A DNA stretch of 64,000 nt from Orientallactaga sibirica. Taxonomy: Eukaryota; Chordata; Mammalia; Rodentia; Dipodidae. The translations under genes and the position numbers were made by a program. The notes under the pieces were generated by a model. The model worked only from the letters and a program-made list of their open reading frames with translations, did no database searches and was not told the origin of the DNA. Of the stretch, positions 1 through 9,202 are shown piece by piece. The stretch is taken from assembly GCA_036365145.1 (NCBI GenBank), contig JAEOAD010001413.1, forward strand, positions 1,135,001 to 1,199,000. The letters are read 5' to 3'. How positions within the stretch are numbered: position 1 is the stretch's first letter; each line of letters starts with the position of its first letter.

Positions 1-1047
1 TAGAATCCCCCAATGAGGGGCTGGGAGTGTGGAGTGGTAAAGGGCTGGGGGTGTGGCTCAGTGGTAGAGCTCCTGCCTAGAATCCCCCAGTGAGGGGCTG
101 GGGTGTGGCTCAGTGGTAGAGCTCCTGCCTAGAATCCCCCAGTGAGGGGCTGGGGGTGTGGCTCAGCGGTAGACCTCCTGCCTAGAATCCCCCAGTGAGG
201 GGCTGGGGCGTGGCTCAGTGGTAGAGCTCCTGCCTAGAATCCCCCAGTGAGGGGCTGGGGGTGTGGCTCAGTGGTAGAGCTCCTGCCTAGAATCCCCAGT
301 GAGGGGCTGGAGTGTAGCTCAGTGGTAGAGCTCCTGCCTAGAATCCCCCAGTGAGGGGCTGGGGGCATGGCGGTAGAGCTCCTGCCAGAGAATCCCCCAG
401 TGAGGGGCTGGGGGTGTGGCTCAGTGGTAGAGCTCCTGCCTAGAATCCCAGTGTGGGGCTGGGGCGTGGTTCAGTGGTAGAGGGGAATCCCCCAGTGAGG
501 GGCTGGGGGGCGTGGCTCAGAGGTAGAGCTCCTGCCTAGAATCCCCCAGTGAGGGGCTGGGGGCGTGGCTCAGAGGTAGAGCTCCTGCCTAGAATCCCCC
601 AGTGAGGGCCTGGGGGCATGGTTCAGTGGTAGAGCCCCTGCCTAGAATCCCCCAGTGAGGGCCTGGGGGCGTGGCTCAATGGTAGAGCTCCTGCCTAGAA
701 TCCCCCAGTGAGGGGCTGGGGGCGTGGCTCAGCGGTAGAGCTCCTGCCTAGAATCCCCCAGTGAGGGGCTGGGGGCATGGTTCAGTGGTAGAGCTCCTGC
801 CTAGAATCCCCCAGTGAGGGGCTGGGGGGCGTGGCTCAGAGGTAGAGCTCCTGCCTAGAATCCCCCAGTGAGTGGTAGAGCGCCTGCCCTAGAATCCCCA
901 GTGAGGGGCTGGGGCGTGGCTCAGTGGTAGAGCTCCTGCCTAGAATCCCCCAGTGAGGGGCTGGGGGCGTGGCTCAGTGGTAGAGCTCCTGCCTAGAATC
1001 CCCCAGTGAGGGGCTGGGGCATGGCTCAGTGGTAGAGCTCCTGCCTA
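1..1047 (+). repeat. ID-derived 53-bp tandem array A (about 20 units)
   Basis: Head-to-tail copies of a 53-bp unit containing GTGGCTCAGTGGTAGAGC, the pol III A-box region of an ID (tRNA-Ala-like) SINE, joined to TAGAATCCCCCAGTGAGGGG. The ID B box (GGTTCnAnnCC) is absent from the units. Several units are shortened or miss a few bases (around 365-390, 475-490 and 865-895). The array starts before the window and ends at the unique sequence GCTGCTCAAGAGCCC near 1048. It is satellite-like, with no coding role. Confidence 0.9.
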
Positions 1048-1138
1048 GGCTGCTCAAGAGCCCAAGTCCCTATCTCTGAACCTCAAGTTAATGTATTTAT
1101 ACACCAGTTATGGTCCTTTCAGAACATTTTGATTGTGG

Positions 1139-1304
1139 TTTTTTTTTTTTTTTTTTTTTTTTTTGTGATAGGGTCTCATCTCACTTTAGCCAAGGCTGAC
1201 CTGGAACTCACTCTGTAGTCCCAGGCCTGTCTAGAACTCACAGTGATCCTCCCACCTCTGCCTCCCAAGTGCTGGGATTAAAGGCGTGCGCCACCACGCC
1301 CGGA
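1139..1304 (-). mobile_element. B1-type SINE with target-site duplication
   Basis: Reverse-strand B1 with a 5' poly(T) (its A tail) and the terminal ...CCACCACGCCCGG. CTTTCAGAACA occurs at about 1116-1126 and again at 1305-1315, the expected target-site duplication from L1-machinery retrotransposition. Confidence 0.9.
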
Positions 1305-1664
1305 CTTTCAGAACACTGTGGCTTTCTGTTGGTGTCTTTGTGCTGTGAGATCAAGGGCACAGGGTCATGCCTCAGAGACAAGGGTCCTCTCTGTAAGCAC
1401 GTGGGGAGTGCACCAGGTAGCCTTTGGGTAGGGTGGTATGGTGACAGTTGGAGCAGTGACACTGTCAAATCTTGTCTGGCAGCATTCAGGTGAAAAAATT
1501 TCCAGGAACATTCCTTTCTAAAGACAGCCATGTTGCTCCCTGAGGGCATCCAGTAGCCCGTGGAAGGTCAATGGAAGAGGTCTAAAGTCTCATTCTCTAT
1601 ACTCTAACATCAGGCAGTTTTGATGACAATGCAGATCTGCAAAATCCCATGGAAGAGATTGAGG

Positions 1665-1667
<3 letters not shown>
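1305..1667. other. Repeat-poor non-coding stretch
   Basis: No SINE, microsatellite or supported exon is visible. Open frames are short and interrupted. Confidence 0.5.

Positions 1668-1700
<33 letters not shown>
1668..1700. repeat. (TG)n microsatellite
   Basis: Uninterrupted TG run followed by CGCACGCGCG, a short alternating purine-pyrimidine tract that could adopt Z-DNA. Confidence 0.95.
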
Positions 1701-1703
<3 letters not shown>

Positions 1704-1712
1704 ACGCGCGCT

Positions 1713-1923
1713 TTAAAAAAAAATTTTATATTTATCTGAGAGAAAGAGGTAGAGAGAAAGAGAGAGAGAATGGGCGCACCAGGCCCTCCAGCCACTGCAA
1801 ACAAACTCCAATCGAGTGTGCCCCCTTATGCATCTGGCTTACGTGGGTCCTGGACAGTTGAATGGGGATCATTTGGCATTGCAGCAGGCAAATGCCTTAA
1901 CCACTAAGCCATCTCTCCAGCCC
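1713..1923 (-). mobile_element. Dip-type (B2-superfamily) SINE
   Basis: Reverse strand: A-tail remnant, GA-rich stretch, body, then the tRNA-like head ending CCATCTCTCCAGCCCC. Confidence 0.85.
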
Positions 1924-1931
1924 CATGTGTG

Positions 1932-2087
1932 CTTTTTTTTTTTTTTGAGGTATAGTCTCACTATAGCCCACATTGGCCTGGAATTCACTGTATAGTCTCA
2001 AGGTGGCCTTGAACTCAGGCTGATCCTTCTACCTCTGCCTCCTGAAGTGCTGAGGGAGGATTAAAGGCGTGCGCCACCACACCCACC
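1932..2087 (-). mobile_element. B1-type SINE
   Basis: Poly(T), GAGGTATAGTCTCACTATAG, then ...GCCACCACACCCACC; full length. Confidence 0.85.
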
Positions 2088-2321
2088 TTTTTTTTTTCTT
2101 CCATTTTTTTGAGAAAGAGAGAAAGAGACTGAGAGAGAGAGAGAGAGAGAGAATTGGAACACCAGGACCTCTAGCCACTGCAGACAGACACCAGACGAGT
2201 GTGCCAGCTTGTGTGCATGTGTCACCTTGTGTATCTGGTTTATGTGCATTCTGGGGAGTTGAACCTGATCCTTAGGCTTCACAGACAAGCACTTTAACTA
2301 CTAAGCCATCTCTGCATCCCC
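2088..2321 (-). mobile_element. Dip-type SINE
   Basis: Directly abuts the upstream B1. It has a (GA)n stretch at 2130-2152 and the head ends CCATCTCTGCATCCCC. The body is diverged (TGTGCATGTGTCACC), so it is probably older. Confidence 0.8.
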
Positions 2322-2335
2322 TTTTCTATTTCTAT

Positions 2336-2538
2336 TAATATTTTACTTATTTATTTGAGAGAGAGAGTGTGAGGTAGGTAGAGAGAATGGGTGCACCAGG
2401 GCCTCCAGCCACCGCAAATGAACTGAAGATGCAGGCGCCACCTTGTTCATCTGGCTTACCTGGGTCCTGGGGAAACAAACTCAGGTCCTTAAGCTTTGCA
2501 GAGAAGTGCTTTAACTGACAAGCCGTCTCTCCAGCCCC
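2336..2538 (-). mobile_element. Dip-type SINE
   Basis: TTATTTATTTGAGAGAG tail, body and head ending GTCTCTCCAGCCCC. Confidence 0.85.
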
Positions 2539-2559
2539 TCCTCCTCTATTTTGATGTCT

Positions 2560-2813
2560 TTTTTGTTTTGTTTTTTTAAAAGTATTTTATTTTTATTTAT
2601 TTATAAGAGAGAGACAGAAAGAGAGAGAGAGGGAAAGAGGCAGGTAGAGAGAAAGAGAAAGAATGGGTACATCAGGGCATCCAGCCACTGCAAATGAACT
2701 CCAGAAGCATGGGCCACCCTGTGCATCTGGCTCACATGGGTCCTGGGGAATCAAACCTGGGTCCTTTGGCTTTGCAGGCACGTGCCTTCATTGCTAAGCC
2801 ATCTCTCCAGCCC
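2560..2813 (-). mobile_element. Dip-type SINE
   Basis: Full-length copy with a long GA-rich region; the head ends CCATCTCTCCAGCCC. Confidence 0.85.
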
Positions 2814-2942
2814 TTGTTTTGTTTTGCTTTGTTTTTTTGAGGTAGGGTTTCACTCTAGCTCAGGCTGACCTGGAATTCACTATGTAGTCTTAGTGTGGCC
2901 TCCCAAGTGCTGGGATTAAAGGTGTGCACTATCACGCCCGGC
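2814..2942 (-). mobile_element. B1-type SINE, internally deleted
   Basis: Reads GAGGTAGGGTTTCACTCTAG to ATCACGCCCGGC but lacks about 25-30 bp in the middle (GTCTTAGTGTGG runs straight into CCTCCCAAGTGC). Confidence 0.85.
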
Positions 2943-3354
2943 TTTTACTTTGTTTCTCTCTGTGTCTTTCTCTCTCTCCCTTTCTTTCTTTTTGCCTTCT
3001 TCCATCATCCAAGAGAAAAAAATTGATGGGCCCAATATTGTGCAGGTAAGGATAGCCACGGTGAGGTCAGGTATGCCCTGGTCACCTCGTGTCAGGAAGA
3101 CAGTATTCCAAAGCCCTCCTTCCCATCGTCTGGCTCTTATGATTGCCACCTCTCCCACTATGTTCCCTGGGCCTTGGAGAGTGTGATGGACATGTCTCCT
3201 TTGATGCTTAGCACGCTCAGCACTTCACTGTCACTTCTGAGCTCCTTCATGAATATTGAGTCTCCCCACTAATTACCACCATCTACAGAAAGCAGCCTCT
3301 CCTACTGAAAGTGACAGCAGCACGAATAAATATCTAGAAGGCAATTTGATGAGT
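2943..3354. other. Repeat-poor stretch with a micro-exon-like segment
   Basis: A polypyrimidine tract (about 2950-3005) leads to AAG at 3011-3013. A 32-bp segment at 3014-3045 is followed by GTAAGG, so it has splice-acceptor-like and donor-like edges. The frame across it is open but no family is recognised, so it may be coincidence. Confidence 0.25.
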
Positions 3355-3360
3355 GCATTA

Positions 3361-3388
3361 TTTTGTTGTTGTTGTTGTTGTTGTTGTT
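3361..3388. repeat. (GTT)n microsatellite
   Basis: Run of GTT trinucleotides immediately before a poly(T). Confidence 0.9.
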
Positions 3389-3399
3389 TTTCTTTGTGG

Positions 3400-3567
3400 T
3401 TTTTTTTTTTTTTTTTTTTTTTTTTGTTTTTCAAGATAGGGTCTCATTCTAGCTCAGGCTGACCTGGAATTCACTATGTAGTCTCAGGGTGGCCTTGAAC
3501 TCACAATGATCCTCCAATCTCTGCCTCCCTAGTGCTGGGAGTAAAGGCATGCATCACCACGCCCAGC
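3400..3567 (-). mobile_element. B1-type SINE
   Basis: Long poly(T), AGATAGGGTCTCATTCTAG, ending CACCACGCCCAGCT. Confidence 0.88.
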
Positions 3568-3609
3568 TAGATATTTTTTTAAAACAAATATATACATATA
3601 TATTAATTT

Positions 3610-3837
3610 TTTTGTTTATTTTTATTTATTTATTTGAGAGCGACAGACAGAGAGAGAAAGAGTCAGGAAGAGAGAGAGAGAATGGGCACACCGGGGCCTC
3701 TAGCCACTGCAAACAGACTCCAGATGCATGCACCACTTTGTGCATCTGGCTTACGTGGGTCCTGGGGAATCAAGCCTCTACCCGGGGTCCTTGGGCTTCA
3801 CAGGAAAGTGCTTAACCACTGAGCCATCTCTCCAGCC
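3610..3837 (-). mobile_element. Dip-type SINE, 'GAATCAAGCCTC' subfamily
   Basis: Carries GGGGAATCAAGCCTC instead of GGGGAATCAAACCTGG, and CTTCACAGG instead of CTTTGCAGG. This pattern is shared with copies at 16.8, 17.3, 22.4 and 53.5 kb and suggests a distinct subfamily. Confidence 0.85.
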
Positions 3838-3839
3838 AG

Positions 3840-4039
3840 ATTTTTTTTTTTTAAACTTTTTATTTATTTATTTATTTTGAGTCAGAGGGAGACAGAGAGA
3901 GAATCAGGCCAGCCCTCAAACTCACTCCAGATGCATGTGCCCCTCAGGCATCTGGCTTACGTGGGTCCTAGAGAATCAAACCGGGATCCTTTGGCTTTGC
4001 AGGCGAACACCTTAACCACTAAGCCATTTCTCCAGCCCC
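3840..4039 (-). mobile_element. Dip-type SINE
   Basis: Body lacks part of the GA/AGGCC region (AATCAGGCCAGCCCTC); the head ends CATTTCTCCAGCCCC. Confidence 0.8.
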
Positions 4040-4040
4040 C

Positions 4041-4158
4041 CAGATTTGGGGTTTTTGAGTCAGAGTCTCACTTTGTAGCTCAGGCCAGCCTCAAACTCAC
4101 TATGTAAGGTAGGCTGATCTTAAACTCATGGCAATCCTCCTGCCTCAGTCTCCTTTTA
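4041..4158 (-). mobile_element. Old B1-type SINE fragment
   Basis: TTTTTGAGTCAGAGTCTCACTT through CCTGCCTCAGTCTCC; diverged, and its end is replaced by a (TTTG)n tract. Confidence 0.65.
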
Positions 4159-4159
4159 G

Positions 4160-4199
4160 GTTTGTTTGTTTGTTTGTTTGTTTGTTTGTTTGTTTGTTT
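4160..4199. repeat. (TTTG)n microsatellite
   Basis: About nine TTTG/GTTT units, probably grown from the tail of the adjoining B1. Confidence 0.92.
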
Positions 4200-4296
4200 T
4201 GAGACAAGATAATCCTGTATAGCCCTGACTGTCCTGCAACTCCTGCCTAAACTTCCCGAGTGCTGGGATTAAAGGAATGTGTCACCATGCCTAGCT
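4200..4296 (-). mobile_element. Old B1-type SINE
   Basis: GAGACAAGATAATCCTGTATAG ... GGGATTAAAGGAATGTGTCACCATGCC; diverged. Confidence 0.7.
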
Positions 4297-4305
4297 ACAT
4301 CTGAC

Positions 4306-4505
4306 AGTTTTAGAACATTTAATCAGTCCAAAATGAAACCTCATACCATACGCAGTCATCTTCCATTTCCTCTATAATCCTGCCCAACTCCTGTGCCTGG
4401 AAACCACTAATCAATTTTGTCTGCATTGATTTGTCTGTTCTGGACATTGTATATAAACGGAATCACATAATATGTGGCCTTCTGTCATGGTCTTCCTTTG
4501 TTCAG
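4306..4505 (-). mobile_element. Ancient L1 (L1M-type) fragment
   Basis: Order of words TTTTAGAACATTTAATCA, AACCACTAATCAATTTTGTC, TGTTCTGGACATTGTATATAA, GGAATCACATAATATGTGG matches the antisense 3' part of old mammalian L1 (end of ORF2 and 3' UTR region). It is 5'- and 3'-truncated and non-functional. Confidence 0.75.
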
Positions 4506-4511
4506 CTAATG

Positions 4512-4701
4512 ATTTTTTTTTTTTAGGGGGAGGTATGTTTTGTTTCTTTGTTTTTTTTTTTCCAAGTTATGTTCTCACACTCTAGCTCAGGCTGACCTGG
4601 AATTCACTATGTATTCTCCAGGGTGATCTTGAACTCACAGCAATCTTCCTACCTCAGCCTCCCAAGTGCTGGGATTAAAGGCGTTGGCCACCACACCTGG
4701 C
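4512..4701 (-). mobile_element. B1-type SINE
   Basis: Two poly(T) blocks, then TCCAAGTTATGTTCTCACAC ... CCACCACACCTGGC. Confidence 0.85.
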
Positions 4702-4702
4702 T

Positions 4703-4937
4703 TTGTTTTTAAATTTTGTTTATTTTTAAAAATTTTTAAATTTATTTTAGAGAGACAGACAGACAGACATAGAGAGAATGAATGAATGGGTGCACCAGGG
4801 CCTTTGGCTGCTGCAAACAAACTCCAGACACATGAGCCACCTTGTGCATCTGGCTTACAGGGGTCCTGGAGAATTGAACCTGAGTCCTTTGGCTTTTCAG
4901 GCAAGCACCTTAACTGCTAAGCCATCTCTCCAGCCCT
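4703..4937 (-). mobile_element. Dip-type SINE
   Basis: (ACAG)n and GAATGAATG near the tail; the head ends CCATCTCTCCAGCCC. Confidence 0.85.
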
Positions 4938-5124
4938 TGTATATATATATATATATATCTTTTTTGTTTTGTTTTGTTTTTTGTTTTTTGAGGTACAGTT
5001 TCACTCTAGCTCAGGCTGACCTGGAATTTACTATGTTGTGTCAGGGTGACCTTGAACTCATGCCATTTCTCCTACCTCTGCCTTCTAAGTGCTGGGATTA
5101 AAAGCATGTGCCACCACTCTCAGT
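4938..5124 (-). mobile_element. B1-type SINE with (AT)n in its tail
   Basis: TATATATATATATATATA at 4940-4959, a GTTTT-rich tail, GAGGTACAGTTTCACTCTAG, ending CACCACTCTCAGT. Confidence 0.82.
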
Positions 5125-5128
5125 TTAA

Positions 5129-5136
5129 AAATATTG

Positions 5137-5175
<39 letters not shown>

Positions 5176-5176
5176 T
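5129..5176. repeat. (ATTT)n microsatellite
   Basis: About ten ATTT units. Confidence 0.92.
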
Positions 5177-5324
5177 GTTTGGTTTTGCGAGGTAGGGTCT
5201 CACTCTGGCCCAGGCTGACCTGAAATTAACTATGTAGTCTCAGGGTGGCCTCGAACTCTTGGCAATCCTCCTACCTCTGCCTCCTGAGTGCTGGGATTAA
5301 AGGCGTGTGCCACCACACCTGGCT
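5177..5324 (-). mobile_element. B1-type SINE
   Basis: TTTTGCGAGGTAGGGTCTCA ... CCACCACACCTGGC, full length. Confidence 0.88.
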
Positions 5325-5527
5325 TTATTTATTTATTTGCAAGCAGAGAAAGACAGACAGAGAGAAAGAGAGACAGAGAGAAAGAGAGAGAATGGGTGTG
5401 TCAGGACCTCTAGCCACTGCAAATGAACTCCAGATGCATGTGACACTTTGTGCATCTGCCTTTATGTAGGTCCCAGGGAATCGAACCCAGGCAAAGGCCC
5501 TAACCATTGAGCAATCTCTCCAACCCT
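5325..5527 (-). mobile_element. Dip-type SINE
   Basis: Tail TTATTTATTTGCAAGCAGAG; the head lacks a few bases around CCCAGGCAAAGG; ends CAATCTCTCCAACCC. Confidence 0.83.
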
Positions 5528-5664
5528 TGTTTAAATTTTTACATATGTGAGTGGTGTGTTTATGTGTGTTCATATATGTGTGGGTACATACATATGTATG
5601 TGCATGTGGAGATCAGAGGTCAATGTCAGGTGACTTCCTCAATCGCTTCCCACCTTAATTTTGT
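5528..5664 (-). mobile_element. B4-type SINE 3' fragment
   Basis: TG/ATG-rich stretch, then GAGATCAGAGGTCAATGTCA and CTTCCTCAATCGCTTCCC, the distal part of B4. The B1 and ID portions are missing. Confidence 0.65.
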
Positions 5665-5996
5665 GTATGGTATACGTTATAGTCAGCTCCACAGGGCTGG
5701 CATGAACATCCAACCAGACACAGTGTGTGGGAGGAGGGGACTCACTTCAAGCTTACAGATCCAAGAGAAGTTCCGTCAGTGGTGGAAGAAGCTGGCTCCG
5801 TTTCATAGATCCAAGCAGAGAAAAACCATCAAAGAGACAGCAAAGACCAAAAAGCAGCAAGCACGAACCCATAGCTCTCCACAAATTGTGAGCTGGAATT
5901 AGTCTGCCCCCAGCGACATGTCCCCTCCAGCAGGCTGCTGGAGACTTAAGCAGCAAGTTTAACCTTCATTAAAAAAAAAAAAAAAAAAAAAAAAAA
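5665..5996 (+). other. Poly(A)-ended segment, possible retrocopy of unknown source
   Basis: About 300 bp of non-SINE sequence ends in CATTAAAAAA running into about 26 A residues (5971-5996), as a retroposed 3' end would. A short open frame (IQEKFRQWWKKLAP...) is not recognised. It could be an L1 3' UTR relative or a processed pseudogene; no flanking target duplication was identified. Confidence 0.35.
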
Positions 5997-6300
5997 GGAC
6001 TGGAGAGATGGCTTAGGGGTTAAGGCGCCTGCCTCCTAAGCCTAAGAACGCTGGTTCCAATCTCCAGCGGTTCCAATCTCCAGGTCCCACGTTTAGCCAG
6101 ATGCAAAGTGACTCAAGGGCGCAATGCCGCACTTGACCACAAGGGGGCGCATGCATCTGGATTTCGTTCACAGCAGCTGAGACACTGCTGGCGCACCCAT
6201 CTCTGTCTTCCTCTATCTCTCTGTCTCTCTCTGTGTCTCTCTCCAAAAAAATAAAAAATAAAATAAATTAAAAATAAAATAAAATAAATGATAAACAAAC
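5997..6300 (+). mobile_element. Dip-type SINE, long subfamily, with CTCF-like core
   Basis: Longer body variant containing AAGTGACTCAAGGGCGCAAT and CGCACTTGACCACAAGG. The word CCACAAGGGGGCGC at 6137-6150 differs by one base from the CTCF core CCASYAGRKGGCRS. GGTTCCAATCTCCA is duplicated at 6051-6083, and the A-rich tail runs to about 6300. Confidence 0.85.
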
Positions 6301-6590
6301 AAAAAAAAATTTTTTTAAAGAAACTGGTGTCTAGACACCACTGGAGTCCCTTGTTGGCCAGAATTAAAACAACAGTGAACTCAAGGGCTGCTGGAAGTTA
6401 GTCCCTAGATGTGTCATTGTAATGCAAATGTCTTGACCATCCATAATAAGAATGCAGTGGGGTTAATGTCACCTTAACAGGTGACAGAGCTCCAAGAGGA
6501 ACGGGAGCACTTGCCCTGCAAACCTCTTTCTCTGGCCAGCAGGGATAGGGATGAAGCGATTTGTCATGGATTAGTCAAGACTGGTCCCGA

Positions 6591-6709
6591 GGGCTGCAGA
6601 GATGGCTCAGAGGTTGAGGCACTTGCCTACAAAGCCAGACAGCATCCATACTCTCTCACTCTGCCTCCCTTTGTCTCTCTGTCTCTCTGTAGCTCTCTGC
6701 TGACAAATA

Positions 6710-6715
<6 letters not shown>
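6591..6715 (+). mobile_element. Dip-type SINE, large internal deletion
   Basis: The head GGGCTGCAGAGATGGCTCAG joins directly to the CT-rich 3' part (about 100 bp of body missing); the AAATAAATTT tail grades into (AT)n. Confidence 0.8.

Positions 6716-6744
<29 letters not shown>
6716..6744. repeat. (AT)n microsatellite
   Basis: About 14 TA repeats following the Dip tail. Confidence 0.93.
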
Positions 6745-6747
<3 letters not shown>

Positions 6748-6762
6748 GGTGGCACACGCCTT

Positions 6763-6970
6763 TATTTTTTTATTTTTTAAATTTTATTTATTTGACAGAG
6801 AAAGAAGAAGAGAGAGAGAATGGACATGCCAGGGGCTCTAGCCACTGCAAACAAACTCTAGATGTGTACACCCTCTAGTGCAACTGGCTAACGTGGGTCC
6901 TAGGGAATCAAACCTGTGTCCTTTGGCATTGCCAGCAAACACCTTAATCACTAAGCCATCCCTCCAGCCC
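6763..6970 (-). mobile_element. Dip-type SINE
   Basis: Inserted just after a short B1-like word (GGTGGCACACGCCTTTA at about 6746-6762). The head ends CCATCCCTCCAGCCC. Confidence 0.85.
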
Positions 6971-6971
6971 T

Positions 6972-6974
<3 letters not shown>

Positions 6975-7006
<32 letters not shown>

Positions 7007-7145
7007 TGCGAGGTAGGGTCTCACTGTGGTCCAGGCTGACCTGGAATTCATTATGTAGTCTCAGGGTGGCCTCGAACTCTTGCCAATCCTCCTACCTCTG
7101 CCTCCCGAGTGCTGGGATTAAAGGCGTGCGCCACCACGCCAGGCT
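6975..7145 (-). mobile_element. B1-type SINE
   Basis: Poly(T) of about 30, GTGCGAGGTAGGGTCTCACT ... CCACCACGCCAGGCT. Confidence 0.9.
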
Positions 7146-7171
7146 CCTAAAATATTTTTTTAAACTGGTTT

Positions 7172-7332
7172 TGAGCTAGATAAGACTGCTCATGCCTGTA
7201 ATCCCAGCACTATGGAGACTGAAGTAGAAGGATTGGGATGAGTGTGAGGCCAGTCTAGGCTACAGAGTGAGTTTCAGGTCAGCCTGGGATAGTGTAGCAA
7301 GAATGAGACCCTGTCTCAAAACAACAACGACC
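7172..7332 (+). mobile_element. Old B1-type SINE
   Basis: GCTCATGCCTGTAATCCCAG ... GAGACCCTGTCTCAAAACAA; keeps TGTAATCC where younger copies have TTTAATCC, which suggests an older subfamily. Confidence 0.8.
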
Positions 7333-7755
7333 AAAAGACCAGTCTTGAAGGTGAGCGATTGCCAGAGCATGGCTTCAACTCCCCACCAAGCTGCAGGCGA
7401 TCCTATCCGCTAACACTCGCAGAGCAGGTGGGCGTCTCTACCATACTTTGCCCACAAGAAACACAACACATTTTCATCGTTGAAATTTACATAGTTCTTT
7501 ATTCATGAAATCATGAAAACAGCTGCTATTTTGTGGCATTCACAAGAAGAACTGAAAAGGCAGAAAGGAAGAGAGCAGACACTTTAGGCAAACTGCATCC
7601 GCTCCCCCTCCCCCTCCCCTGTCTAACACTTTCTTCTCCACAGATAGCAGACAATGGGGTTACCAGATGTCCTTACCTGCTCAGGAAGGACCCAGAAATA
7701 CATGTGCCTTGTAGCCAGAGTGGACAGCGGCTTCTCTCTCTCTTTTTTTAACATT
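7333..7755. other. Repeat-poor non-coding stretch
   Basis: No recognisable repeat except a CCCCTCCCCCTCCCC run at about 7602-7620. No supported exon. Confidence 0.5.
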
Positions 7756-7764
7756 GGTTTCTTC

Positions 7765-7972
7765 TTCTTTTTTAAATATTTTATTTATTTGAGAGAGAGA
7801 AAGAGGGCGAGAGAGAGAGAGAGAGAAAGAGAGAGCAAGCCAGGACCTCAGCCACTGCAAATGAACTCCAGATGCATGTGCCTCCATGTGCATCTGGCTT
7901 ATGTGGGTCCTAGGGAATTGAATGGAGGTCTTTTGGCTTTGCAGCTTAACCACTAAGCCATCTCTCCAGCCC
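7765..7972 (-). mobile_element. Dip-type SINE
   Basis: TTTTATTTATTTGAGAGAG tail with a long GA run; lacks the GCAAGCGCC word in the head (GCAGCTTAACC); ends CTCTCCAGCCC. Confidence 0.84.
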
Positions 7973-8142
7973 AATTTATTTATTTATTTTTATTTTTTTG
8001 ATTTTTGAGGTTGAGTCTTATCCTAGTCCAGGTTGACCTGGAATTCACTATGTAGTCTCAGGGTGGCCTTGAACTCACAGTGATCCATCTACCTCTGCCT
8101 CCTGAGTGCTGGGATTAAAGGTGTGTGCCACCACGCCCGGCT
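7973..8142 (-). mobile_element. B1-type SINE
   Basis: GAGGTTGAGTCTTATCCTAG ... CCACCACGCCCGGC. Confidence 0.86.
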
Positions 8143-8149
8143 TTTACAC

Positions 8150-8372
8150 CTAATTTTTTGAGACAGGGTTTCTCACTGAATTTACAGCTCACTAATTCAG
8201 CTAGGCTAGGTTGACAGTCAGCCTTAAGGACTCCCTGTCGCTGCCTCTCCAGCACAGGGATTATAGTTTGTGCCACCTTGACCAGCATTTTATGTGAGTA
8301 CTCGAGATCTGAACTTCAGTCCTCGTGTTTGCATGGCAAATGTTTTACTACCTGAGCCAGGCTTCCTGGTTT
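8150..8372 (-). mobile_element. B4-type SINE (ID-B1 fusion)
   Basis: Antisense B1 moiety (GAGACAGGGTTTCTCACTGA ... GGATTATAGTTTGTGCC) followed by antisense ID moiety (CTGAACTTCAGTCCTCGTG ... ACTACCTGAGCCAGGC). Diverged. Confidence 0.72.
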
Positions 8373-8386
8373 TTCATGTTTTTTTC

Positions 8387-8656
8387 TTTCCTTCCTTCCT
8401 TCCTTCTTCCCTTCCTTCCTTCCCTCCCACCCTCCCTGCCTCCCTCCCTCTTCCATCCTTCCACCCTTTCTCCCTTCCTTCCTTCCTTCCTTCCTTCCTT
8501 CCTTCCTTCCTTCCTTCCTTCCTTCCTTCCTTCCTTCCTTCCTTCCCTCCCACCCTCCCTGCCTCCCTCCCTCTTCCATCCTTCCACCCTTCCTTCCTTC
8601 CTTCCTTCCTTCCTTCCTTCCTTCCTTCCTTCCTTCCTTCCTTCCTTCCTTCCTTT
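8387..8656. repeat. (CCTT)n compound microsatellite with duplicated interruption
   Basis: CCTT runs are broken twice by the same interruption (CCCTCCCACCCTCCCTGCC at 8422-8440 and 8545-8563, offset 123 bp), so a larger block of about 123 bp was itself duplicated. Homopyrimidine strand, with triplex potential. Long open frames here are artefacts. Confidence 0.92.
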
Positions 8657-8659
8657 CGT

Positions 8660-8790
8660 TTTTTTGGTGGTGGGTGGCGGAGGAGATGAGGTCTCACTCT
8701 GCAGCCCAAGATGGCCTCACATTTGCAGCAATCCTTTTGCTTCAGCCTCCCTAGTACTGGGATTACAGGTGTGGCTCATCATGCCTGGGA
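8660..8790 (-). mobile_element. Old B1-type SINE
   Basis: GAGGTCTCACTCTGCAGCCC ... GGGATTACAGGTGTGGCTCA. Confidence 0.7.
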
Positions 8791-8804
8791 GATCACGCTG
8801 GGGA

Positions 8805-8991
8805 GACAGGATTATTATTTTGTTGTTGTTTTATTTTGTTTTTGTTTTTGTTTTTCGAGGTAGGGTCTCACTCTAGGTCAGGCTGACCTAGAATTCACTC
8901 TGCAATCTCAGGGTGGCCCCGAACTCACAGTGATCTTCCTACCTCTGCCTCCCGAGGGCTGGGATTAAAGGCGTGCGCCACCACGCCAGGC
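8805..8991 (-). mobile_element. B1-type SINE
   Basis: GTT/GTTTT-rich tail, CGAGGTAGGGTCTCACTCTA ... CCACCACGCCAGGC. Confidence 0.88.
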
Positions 8992-9191
8992 AATTAAAAA
9001 AAATTTTTTTTTTAATTTTATTTCTTAGAGAGAGAGAGAGAGAAAATGGGCATGTCAGGGCCTCCAGCCACTGCAAACAAACTCTAAACACATATCTTGT
9101 ACATCGGACATACATGGGTATTGGGGAATCAAACCTGGGTCCTTAGACTTTACAGGCAAGCAGCTTAACTGTTAAGACATCTCTCCAGCAT
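8992..9191 (-). mobile_element. Dip-type SINE
   Basis: Diverged body (ACACATATCTTGTACATC); the head ends CATCTCTCCAGCATC just before the first TGAAGATT word. Confidence 0.82.
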
Positions 9192-9202
9192 CTGAAGATT
9201 AT

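Noticed and set aside
1..1047. CRISPR-like look of regularly repeated units
   Set aside because: There are no unique spacers between repeats, the unit is ID-derived, and the genome is clearly mammalian.
1..1047. Cluster of tRNA genes suggested by repeated GTGGCTCAGTGGTAGAGC
   Set aside because: The A-box half is present but the B box, anticodon arm and 3' half are missing in the units, so no cloverleaf can form.
8325..8876. Long open frames (about 110-180 aa) across the CCTT block
   Set aside because: They are low-complexity PSFLPSFL-type or KEGRKEGR-type translations of a tetranucleotide repeat and its B1 flank.
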